Origin: Clostridiaceae bacterium AF10-41 | GTDB lineage: Bacteria; Bacillota; Clostridia; Clostridiales; Clostridiaceae | DNA: 8,235 bases | Direction: 5' to 3' | Assembly (NCBI GenBank): GCA_027686065.1 | Contig: JAQCTH010000108.1 | Coordinates: forward strand, 1 to 8,235 | Part shown: positions 1 through 5,166 of the stretch, piece by piece | Layout: every line of letters starts with the position of its first letter | Position numbering within the stretch: the first letter of the stretch is position 1 | Made by a program: the position numbers and the translations under genes | Notes under the pieces: model-generated | Seen by the model: only the letters and a program-made list of their open reading frames with translations | Databases searched by the model: none | What the model was told of the DNA's origin: nothing

Positions 1-766
1 CTATTAAAATTAAATCATCTATAATCTCATTTTTATTTTCTATAGAGTTATTATTTTTTAATGCACTTATTAGGATATCTATAAACTCTACTCTCTTATT
101 TAGTTTTTTCAAAATTATATGAACATCTTCAATTTTTCTTTCTCCAACCATAGTTATTATTTCTGCTAGATCTAACACTAATCCATTGTTACATTTATCT
201 AATTTCTCTATTAAGGAATTAATACTATTATCAACTTTAATGTTATATTCATTTCTTAAATTATTTTCTATTTTTTCTTGTAATTTTACTTCTCTATCAA
301 AAATATATTTACTTACTGAATCTTTGTCTAATAAAAGACCTCTTGCCTTATTCAAATATTTTAGGCAATTATCATAACCTTCCATTAATTTTTTCTTAGT
401 TAATTTATCACAACATATATATAGCTTCTTATAATTTTCTATTAGCAAGCTAGTTGCAGATAAAGCCTCCAAAATTGATATTTCCATCTCATTTTTAACT
501 GTAGATAATTTATATTTATTTTCATAACATAATTCTTCATAATCATCATTTTTGCTTAGTTTATTTCTAAGTAATGAATTTTCAAGCTCTAATCTTGCCA
601 AATTTATATTATAAATATCTTTTCTTAAATGATGATAGCTTTCAAGTAAATCTTCCTCTTCGCTATATTCCTGTATAGCTTTAAATATGTCATTTAATAT
701 TTCTATAGCTTCATCTAATTTTTTTTCATATTTTGAAGATTTTTTCAGAATATTTAATAACCTCAT
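1..766 (-). CDS. Unrecognised charged alpha-helical protein, N-terminal part (3' end outside window)
   Basis: An uninterrupted reading frame runs from ATG at 766 to the left edge: 255 codons with no stop, so the C-terminus is missing. The start is supported by a strong Shine-Dalgarno (GGAAGGAG, plus-strand 773-780) about six bases upstream. The protein begins MRLLNILKKSSKYEKKLDEA and is dominated by Lys, Glu, Leu, Ile and Asn in long helix-favouring runs, including the region around residues 85-145 and an EKIENNL-type stretch near 164-170. A few cysteines are scattered (C80, C118, C119, C134, C192). I see no signal peptide, no membrane segment and no nucleotide-binding motif. A soluble helical-bundle or coiled-coil protein is the best description; its function is unknown. 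It is divergent from the symporter gene across a 198-base gap. Confidence is high that it is a gene and nil for function. Confidence 0.85.
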   Translation of the reverse strand, partial: MRLLNILKKSSKYEKKLDEAIEILNDIFKAIQEYSEEEDLLESYHHLRKDIYNINLARLELENSLLRNKLSKNDDYEELCYENKYKLSTVKNEMEISILEALSATSLLIENYKKLYICCDKLTKKKLMEGYDNCLKYLNKARGLLLDKDSVSKYIFDREVKLQEKIENNLRNEYNIKVDNSINSLIEKLDKCNNGLVLDLAEIITMVGERKIEDVHIILKKLNKRVEFIDILISALKNNNSIENKNEIIDDLILI

Positions 767-876
767 AATACTCTCCTTCCTATATCTACTTATTATTCAA
801 ATAAATACATTATATTTATTTATGTTATCCTATTTATATTTATTAATGCACTTAGATGCATCAATAAATATTTTTC

Positions 877-905
877 TTGACTTATTCTTGTACAAGCTGT
901 ATTAT
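877..905 (+). promoter_or_regulatory. Sigma-A promoter of the symporter gene
   Basis: TTGACT (877-882) and TATTAT (900-905) are separated by exactly 17 bases, each one mismatch from consensus. A/T-rich sequence lies just upstream. Transcription would start near 912, leaving a leader of about 50 bases before the ATG at 965. The leader carries AGGGGG (952-957), seven bases before the start, as ribosome binding site. Confidence 0.75.
887..896. promoter_or_regulatory. Perfect palindrome CTTGTACAAG in the promoter spacer (candidate operator)
   Basis: This perfect 10-bp palindrome lies between the -35 and -10 boxes of the symporter promoter, a position where a bound dimeric repressor would block RNA polymerase. 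No regulator gene adjoins it. Operator function is inferred from position and symmetry only; short palindromes also arise by chance. Confidence 0.35.
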
Positions 906-964
906 GTACTTAATTTAAATACAGATGTATTTCTTGCGAATACACATATCAAGGGGGCTTTATA

Positions 965-2179
965 ATGAAAAATACATCACTTATACTTAAAATATTTATT
1001 TCCTTAATAGTTGGAATAAGCATTGGAATACTCTTTAAATATCTAAATATTGATACTCCAATAAGACTACTTGGGACATTTAGTGAACTCTTTGGAAGCT
1101 TTTTATCTTTTATAATTCCACTTATTATGATTGGGTTTATAGTACCTGGAATAGCTTCTCTTGGAAATAAATCTGGAAAGGCTTTATTGATAACTACTCT
1201 TCTTGCTTATATCTCTACTCTTGTTGCTGGATTTTTAGCATTTTCAGTAGGTTCCTTTTTCTTACCTAAATTATTGAAAGTGAATACTTTAAGTATAAGT
1301 TCAAGTAGTAATATATCTTCTTTTTTTACTATTGATATGCCTCCTATAATGTCGGTAATGTCTGCCTTAGTATTCTCTTTTATTATGGGTGTAAGTTTAT
1401 CAAAACTTAAAAATAGTATTATCTCTAAAATATTTGATGAATTCAGTATTATAGTTTCTAAAATTATATCTAGTGTACTTATTCCAATAGTCCCTATATA
1501 TATTGGTGCTATTTTTGCAAAACTTAGCTTTAATGGTGAAATATTTACTACTTTAAAAAGCTTTGCATTAGTTTACATAATACTATTTTCTGTTCAAGGA
1601 ATATATCTTTTAATTCAATATTTAGTTGCTGGGAGTGTGAAAAAAGAAAACCCAATTAAGTTGCTTAAAAATATGCTGCCTGCTTATTTAACAGCTATTG
1701 GTACTCAGTCATCCTCTGCTACCATTCCTGTTACAGTTCAGTGTGTTAATAATAATTCGATTAGTGAAGAAGTAACTGATTTTGTAATTCCTCTTGCTGC
1801 AACTATACATTTAGCTGGAGATACCATAACTCTTGTAATAACATCTATGGCTGTTATGTATATGACAGGGAGAACTCCAACATTTTCATTAATTCTTCCA
1901 TTTATATTTATGCTTGGAATAACTATGGTTGCTGCCCCTGGTGTTCCTGGGGGAGGAGTTATGGCGGCTCTTGGAATCTTGGAATCTATGCTTGGATTTG
2001 GATCACTAGAAAAGCCAATAATGATTGCTCTTCATGCTGCTCAAGATAGTTTTGGAACTGCTACTAATGTTACAGGTGATGGTGCTATAGCCATATTAAT
2101 AGATAAGATATTAAACCCTAATAAAAATAAATCTAAATCTTTAGATGAAGACTTAAATGATGTTAGTATTGTAAAATAA
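965..2179 (+). CDS. Dicarboxylate/amino-acid:cation symporter (SDF/DAACS, GltPh-fold) family transporter
   Basis: A 404-residue inner-membrane secondary transporter, normal length for the family, which moves amino acids or dicarboxylates with Na+ or H+. Family marks, in order: hydrophobic helices across residues 5-225; the serine-rich re-entrant hairpin 1 TQSSSATIPVT (247-257); transmembrane 7 PLAATIHLAGDTI (276-288); hairpin 2 APGVPGGGVMAALG (324-337); and transmembrane 8 DSFGTATNVTGD (361-372). Against the well-studied GltPh, N401 and D405 are kept (N368, D372). The NMDGT motif of transmembrane 7, whose Asn and Asp help bind Na+, reads HLAGD here (282-286). The Arg that holds an acidic side chain (GltPh R397) is Gly364. 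This suggests a divergent clade with a neutral or otherwise different substrate and changed ion coupling, which is inference. Start chosen at ATG 965 with AGGGGG seven bases upstream. Family assignment is strong; substrate is unknown. Confidence 0.93.
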   Translation: MKNTSLILKIFISLIVGISIGILFKYLNIDTPIRLLGTFSELFGSFLSFIIPLIMIGFIVPGIASLGNKSGKALLITTLLAYISTLVAGFLAFSVGSFFLPKLLKVNTLSISSSSNISSFFTIDMPPIMSVMSALVFSFIMGVSLSKLKNSIISKIFDEFSIIVSKIISSVLIPIVPIYIGAIFAKLSFNGEIFTTLKSFALVYIILFSVQGIYLLIQYLVAGSVKKENPIKLLKNMLPAYLTAIGTQSSSATIPVTVQCVNNNSISEEVTDFVIPLAATIHLAGDTITLVITSMAVMYMTGRTPTFSLILPFIFMLGITMVAAPGVPGGGVMAALGILESMLGFGSLEKPIMIALHAAQDSFGTATNVTGDGAIAILIDKILNPNKNKSKSLDEDLNDVSIVK

Positions 2180-2236
2180 AAAGTAGAACTTTATCATATT
2201 AGATTTTACAATCATTATGATAAAGTTCTACTTTTT
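2178..2236. terminator. Bidirectional rho-independent terminator between convergent genes
   Basis: A 21-bp perfect inverted repeat (2178-2198 with 2216-2236) encloses a 17-base loop. On the plus strand it ends in six T's (2232-2237). On the minus strand the arm ends in TTTTT followed by ATTTT. It can therefore stop both the symporter transcript and the MBL-gene transcript. The left arm starts inside the symporter stop codon (TAA 2177-2179) and the right arm ends three bases from the stop codon of the opposing gene. Confidence 0.9.
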
Positions 2237-2238
2237 TG

Positions 2239-3123
2239 TTACTTTTTAGTTTTTATACTAATATTATTACCATCAGATATAACTATTATTTCACCATTTA
2301 TATCCGTTCTATAGGTTTCTATTCCATAAGTATCTATAGTTTGTAGAGTTTCCCTATGTGGATGTCCATATTTATTATCTACACCACAACTAATCACGCC
2401 ATACTTTGGGGCAATCGCTTTTATAAATTCTTTACTAGAAGACGTACTTGAACCATGATGGCCAAACTTTAACACATCAGCTTTCAAGTTATCTTTATAT
2501 TTATATATAACTTGTTTTTCTGAATAAGCTTCAGCATCACCTGTAAACATGAATGTTGAGTTTCCAAAAGTTAATTTCATTATTGGAGAATAATCATTAA
2601 GCTCTTCATAGTGCTCATCAATTGGAGAATAGACATCTATCCTTGCTCCTTCTCCTAATTCAAAACTTGTCCCCTCTTTTATAACATTAATTTTCAATCC
2701 TTCTTTATTAACTGCATTTATCATATTTTCAAAAGTTTTTGTAGTACTAGTTACTTTTGGCATATAAAAACTTTTAATATTGTACTCTTCAAATATCTTT
2801 GTCATTCCTCCAATATGATCTTCATGAGGATGAGTAGCAATAACTATTTCAAAATCATCTATATTTTTTTCTCCAAGTTGCTTCATTAATTTATCTACAT
2901 CACTTTTAGGCCCTGCATCTATTAATATATCAAGACCATTTACTCTAATGTAAACTGCATCTCCTTGTCCAACATCTAGATAAGAGATTTCTATATTTTC
3001 GTTTGTTTTTTCTGTATTTAAATCTAAAATATCCTTACCAAAGTATGTTGATATTATTGTAAATATGGCTAAAATAACTATACTTATAAACTTCGATTTT
3101 TTATTTACCTTTTGCTTTGTCAA
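2239..3123 (-). CDS. Membrane-anchored ComEC/Rec2-like metallo-beta-lactamase-fold hydrolase
   Basis: A 294-residue protein resembling the C-terminal MBL domain of ComEC/Rec2, found alone without the competence channel domain. After a lysine-rich start, one hydrophobic segment (about residues 12-28) should act as an uncleaved signal anchor, placing the catalytic domain outside the membrane. Motifs in this numbering: DVGQGD (50-55), LIDAG (67-71), the metal-binding HPHEDH (98-103), TGDAE (194-198), HHGS (222-225) and HPH (254-256). The expected metal ligands look intact, so a metal-dependent hydrolase or nuclease is likely; the substrate is unknown. The frame extends to an ATG at 3144, but that has no ribosome binding site. 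GGAGGT sits six bases before TTG 3123, so I take TTG as the start. It has its own consensus promoter and converges on the symporter gene. Confidence 0.9.
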   Translation of the reverse strand: MTKQKVNKKSKFISIVILAIFTIISTYFGKDILDLNTEKTNENIEISYLDVGQGDAVYIRVNGLDILIDAGPKSDVDKLMKQLGEKNIDDFEIVIATHPHEDHIGGMTKIFEEYNIKSFYMPKVTSTTKTFENMINAVNKEGLKINVIKEGTSFELGEGARIDVYSPIDEHYEELNDYSPIMKLTFGNSTFMFTGDAEAYSEKQVIYKYKDNLKADVLKFGHHGSSTSSSKEFIKAIAPKYGVISCGVDNKYGHPHRETLQTIDTYGIETYRTDINGEIIVISDGNNISIKTKK

Positions 3124-3129
3124 AACCTT

Positions 3130-3136
3130 ACCTCCT
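3130..3136 (-). promoter_or_regulatory. Ribosome binding site AGGAGGT that sets a TTG start
   Basis: On the minus strand AGGAGGT is followed by six bases and then TTG (3123-3121). It lies inside the longer frame beginning at ATG 3144, whose own upstream sequence is only A/T-rich. This moves the start of the MBL-fold protein seven codons downstream. Confidence 0.85.
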
Positions 3137-3164
3137 GCAAACATACATTCTTATTTTAATACAT

Positions 3165-3193
3165 ATTATATGCTGAGATTTGAAAAATGTCAA
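3165..3193 (-). promoter_or_regulatory. Full-consensus sigma-A promoter of the MBL-fold gene
   Basis: Read on the minus strand, TTGACA (3193-3188) and TATAAT (3170-3165) are separated by 17 bases: both hexamers match consensus perfectly at optimal spacing. The transcript should begin near 3158, about 35 bases before TTG 3123. The -35 box falls in the T-rich tail of the upstream exporter terminator. Confidence 0.85.
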
Positions 3194-3221
3194 AAGGCGT
3201 TACATTTTGTCCTGCAACGCC
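3192..3221 (-). terminator. Terminator of the ThrE operon
   Basis: On the minus strand, GGCGTTGCA (3221-3213) pairs with TGTAACGCC (3204-3196) over nine positions, one of them a G-U wobble, around an eight-base loop. TTTTGACATTTTT follows. The G/C-rich stem stands out in this A/T-rich DNA. It ends the two-gene exporter transcript roughly 80 bases after its last stop codon. Confidence 0.7.
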
Positions 3222-3222
3222 C

Positions 3223-3262
3223 CATAGTCATAGTCAAATTATAAATAAAACTTCTGACTATG
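3223..3262. repeat. Inverted repeat with a doubled left arm (CATAGTCA x2 / TGACTATG)
   Basis: CATAGTCA occurs twice, overlapping, at 3223-3230 and 3229-3236, and its exact reverse complement TGACTATG lies at 3255-3262. Either left copy can pair with the right arm (8 bp, loop of 18 or 24 bases), giving two alternative hairpins. It lies just upstream of the ThrE terminator in the minus-strand transcript and lacks a T-run of its own in that direction. Confidence 0.45.
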
Positions 3263-3298
3263 TTATTATTATTTGATTATTTTATAATTTTATTCCTT

Positions 3299-3769
3299 CT
3301 AACTATTTAATGATTTAAATTTATTTTGGTTTTTTAAATCCTTGTTAAGTTTATACTTTATTAAGGTTTTAGTTAATGTTGATACTAATATAATTCCAAG
3401 GGCTAAAGCACCTGCCGAAGCTAAAGTTTTTATTCCTGTTTCTAGTGATTTCATAACATTTCCTGTAATTGCTTCAACCATTGTATAATACATTCCTCCA
3501 CCTGGAACTAATGGTATTAATGCAGCTATTACAAATGTCGTTACTGGAGTTTTTAATATCCTTGCAAAAACTTCTGAATATATGCTAAGCCCAACAGCTG
3601 CAAGGAATAAAGATGTTGTATCGGAAACTCCAACCCTTAAAGAAAATTTATATATAAACCATCCTAAAGTCCCACATAAAGCTGAAAAAAATAAATTTTT
3701 ACCTTTAATATTAAATACTATTCCAAAGGCAAATGATGCTATAAAAGCAGATAAAATTTCAACTATCAT
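3299..3769 (-). CDS. Threonine/serine exporter, small C-terminal half-subunit (ThrE_2 / DUF3815 type)
   Basis: A 156-residue integral membrane protein with four or five hydrophobic segments. The diagnostic stretch runs SEVFARILKTPVTTF (65-79) into IPLVPGGGMYYTM (85-97), as in the second half of ThrE-type exporters. In Corynebacterium ThrE is a single chain; here it is split, and this product presumably pairs with the upstream 254-residue protein to form the working exporter in the cytoplasmic membrane. The ATG at 3769 follows the upstream stop codon after two bases. Its ribosome binding site (GGGGGGAT) lies within the end of the upstream gene, so translation is probably coupled. The C-terminal tail is charged and lysine-rich. 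Family assignment is confident; the exported substrate (threonine, serine or similar) is inferred from the family. Confidence 0.88.
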   Translation of the reverse strand: MIVEILSAFIASFAFGIVFNIKGKNLFFSALCGTLGWFIYKFSLRVGVSDTTSLFLAAVGLSIYSEVFARILKTPVTTFVIAALIPLVPGGGMYYTMVEAITGNVMKSLETGIKTLASAGALALGIILVSTLTKTLIKYKLNKDLKNQNKFKSLNS

Positions 3770-3771
3770 AT

Positions 3772-4536
3772 TTATATCCCCCCGAATGTTCCAATCCAGA
3801 AACTTAAAACTACTCCAGTTCCAATAGCAACTGCTATAGCTGTTAAAAATGCTTCTGCGCCTCTTGCAAGTCCAGATACTAAATCTCCAGCAACTGTATC
3901 TCTTATTGCATTGGTAATTGCTAGACCTGGTACTAAAAGCATTATTGAACCTATTATTACCTTATCTATATCAATAGCTAGTCCACCCTTTATAGATATG
4001 ATTGCTAAAAAAGCTAAAATCCCAGCGCAAATACTTGTAATAAAAAATGAATTCAGTCCTATATTCTCACCTTTTATTGCAAAATACTTAACTACTATAC
4101 CTATTAAAAATGCTGCAACTGCATCTCTGAAAGATCCTCCAAATAAAAAAACAAAACCAAAAGCTCCTATAGCTGAAAATATTACAGTTGTTTTATTTGA
4201 ATATCTCTTTTCTTCTTCAATTTCCTTTAACTTATAATTTAACTCTTTTACAGTCAGTTTATTGTTTAATATATTTCTCGCTAAATCATTTACCTTGTGA
4301 ATTCTCTGTAAATCTACTGATCTATTCGAAATTCTAACCACAAGTGATTTTATTTCTCCATTATATGAAACTGATGCTATAATAACTGTTGGAGTAGCAT
4401 AGCTATTGGCTACTTCAATTCCAAAAGAATTACAAATTCTATTCATAGTTTCTTCAACTCTATATGCTTCTGCTCCACTTTCAAGCATTATTTTCCCTGC
4501 ATAAGCTGAAACTTGAAGTATATTATTTATCTCCAT
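3772..4536 (-). CDS. Threonine/serine exporter, N-terminal half-subunit (ThrE_1 / DUF1212 type)
   Basis: A 254-residue membrane protein. The first roughly 115 residues form the soluble domain typical of the family, with MLESGAEAYRVEETM (17-31) near the start. About five membrane helices follow, and the conserved LVPGLAITNAIRDTVAGD (201-218) lies in the last third. Together with the downstream ThrE_2 product it should export threonine/serine by proton motive force; this role comes from the family (ThrE of Corynebacterium glutamicum). The open frame reaches a TTG at 4560, but that codon has no ribosome binding site and sits at the predicted transcript start. ATG 4536 is preceded at seven bases by AAGAGGT, so I chose it. 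The stop codon is two bases before the partner gene. A -35/-10 pair lies directly upstream. Confidence 0.9.
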   Translation of the reverse strand: MEINNILQVSAYAGKIMLESGAEAYRVEETMNRICNSFGIEVANSYATPTVIIASVSYNGEIKSLVVRISNRSVDLQRIHKVNDLARNILNNKLTVKELNYKLKEIEEEKRYSNKTTVIFSAIGAFGFVFLFGGSFRDAVAAFLIGIVVKYFAIKGENIGLNSFFITSICAGILAFLAIISIKGGLAIDIDKVIIGSIMLLVPGLAITNAIRDTVAGDLVSGLARGAEAFLTAIAVAIGTGVVLSFWIGTFGGI

Positions 4537-4543
4537 TATTTTT

Positions 4544-4550
4544 ACCTCTT
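4544..4550 (-). promoter_or_regulatory. Ribosome binding site deciding the ThrE_1 start
   Basis: AAGAGGT on the minus strand (4550-4544) is seven bases from ATG 4536. It falls inside the extra eight codons that a TTG start at 4560 would add, which argues for the shorter protein. Confidence 0.75.
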
Positions 4551-4568
4551 TTATATTCAACTTTATAT

Positions 4569-4597
4569 ATTATACAATTCTCACAATAGCATGTCTA
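4569..4597 (-). promoter_or_regulatory. Sigma-A promoter of the ThrE operon
   Basis: On the minus strand TAGACA (4597-4592) and TATAAT (4574-4569) are 17 bases apart: one mismatch in the -35 and a perfect -10. Transcription should start near 4562, giving a leader of only about 25 bases, too short for a riboswitch or T-box. A perfect 10-bp palindrome, TCTATATAGA (4594-4603), overlaps the -35 box and could be a regulator site. Confidence 0.75.
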
Positions 4598-4612
4598 TAT
4601 AGATTTTTTATT

Positions 4613-4643
4613 AAAAAGAGGAAAAACTAAATAGTTTTTCCTC
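4613..4643 (-). terminator. Rho-independent terminator after the 140-residue protein gene
   Basis: GAGGAAAAACT (4618-4628) and AGTTTTTCCTC (4633-4643) form a perfect 11-bp stem with a four-base loop, followed on the minus strand by TTTTT (4617-4613). It begins seven bases after the stop codon of the upstream gene and separates it from the ThrE promoter. On the plus strand the tail is A-rich, so it works in the minus direction only. Confidence 0.9.
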
Positions 4644-4649
4644 AAAAAT

Positions 4650-5072
4650 TTATATGCTGTCTATTATATTTAATATATTTTCAACTGATGCTTTTCTTAT
4701 TGTGAAAATCATATCTTCATCTATTCTAAGCTTACATTCATTTTCATTAATTTTTACTTTATTCAAATTAATCCCAGTTGATTTTATTTCTTTATATTTA
4801 GTTGCTGATATATATATATCAAACTTACTCTCTTTTGCTCCTGTAATTTTTATTAGGCTTCCTTCACAGCCACTATCCTGTATTTTTAATGTTATTATAT
4901 TATTTCCATTTAATACTGGTTTATCTTCTGGAATTGATACCATTGATACTTTTCCAGTCATGGTCATCCATCCACCACTTAGTTTTATTTTAGATAATAA
5001 TTCAAGATTGTAATTCTTTGCAATAATATCTAATAGCTGTCCTAACTGGTACACATTTAAATTATATTTCAT
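4650..5072 (-). CDS. Unrecognised small soluble protein (140 aa)
   Basis: A 140-residue protein I do not recognise. It has no signal peptide or membrane helix. The N-terminal 28 residues look helical (VYQLGQLLDIIAKNYNLELL). The middle (about 30-120) alternates short hydrophobic and polar stretches, suggesting a beta-rich domain, and includes SGGWMTMTGKVSMV (32-45) and an isolated Cys69 in QDSGCEGSLI. The end (128-140) is again helical. ATG 5072 has GAGGT seven bases upstream. A possible promoter precedes it (TATAAT at 5133-5128, weak -35) and a clear terminator follows. It lies 94 bases downstream of the helicase gene in the same direction, with no obvious terminator between, so partial co-transcription is possible. 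Coding bias, signals and clean boundaries make it a credible gene of unknown function. Confidence 0.8.
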   Translation of the reverse strand: MKYNLNVYQLGQLLDIIAKNYNLELLSKIKLSGGWMTMTGKVSMVSIPEDKPVLNGNNIITLKIQDSGCEGSLIKITGAKESKFDIYISATKYKEIKSTGINLNKVKINENECKLRIDEDMIFTIRKASVENILNIIDSI

Positions 5073-5127
5073 TTCTCATACCTCACAATATTTAATACAT
5101 ATGTTTTAATTTAAAATTAGTTTATTT

Positions 5128-5156
5128 ATTATACTATATCTCAAGAGAATTAACTA
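5128..5156 (-). promoter_or_regulatory. Possible promoter of the 140-residue protein gene
   Basis: A perfect TATAAT (minus strand, 5133-5128) is preceded at 17 bases by TAGTTA (5156-5151), which matches only half of the -35 consensus. Such -10-like sequences are frequent in DNA this A/T-rich. Confidence 0.4.
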
Positions 5157-5166
5157 TAAATATCTT

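Noticed and set aside
186..377. Plus-strand open frame of 63 codons
   Set aside because: It lies entirely antisense to the coding frame of the 1-766 minus gene, has no ribosome binding site and looks like a low-complexity shadow.
687..965. Plus-strand open frame of 92 codons with hydrophobic stretches ending at the symporter start
   Set aside because: Its first part is antisense to the start of the minus gene and its last part covers the symporter promoter and leader. No Shine-Dalgarno was seen before its ATG or before the inner ATG at 822. A/T-rich intergenic DNA naturally reads as Leu/Tyr/Ile.
2239..3123. Treating the MBL protein as evidence of a DNA-uptake (competence) locus
   Set aside because: No ComEA, ComEC channel domain or ComF-like genes are nearby. 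Stand-alone ComEC-like MBL proteins are common and not tied to competence.
3582..4237. Plus-strand frames opposite the ThrE genes (3582-3827 and 3911-4237)
   Set aside because: Both are reverse-strand shadows of well-supported membrane protein genes; their composition is odd and they lack start signals.
4537..4649. Possible T-box or riboswitch before the threonine exporter operon
   Set aside because: The predicted transcript starts near 4562, leaving about 25 bases of leader. The only hairpin in the region (4618-4643) belongs to the preceding gene.
4654..5013. Plus-strand frame of 119 codons opposite the 140-residue gene
   Set aside because: The minus frame has a Shine-Dalgarno, a terminator and balanced composition, whereas this one is a Ser/Phe/Ile-rich shadow without start signals.
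5086..5166. Possible terminator after the helicase gene
   Set aside because: Only very short or A/T-only symmetries were found (for example TCTC/GAGA around 5140-5149), with no stem plus T-run of convincing strength.
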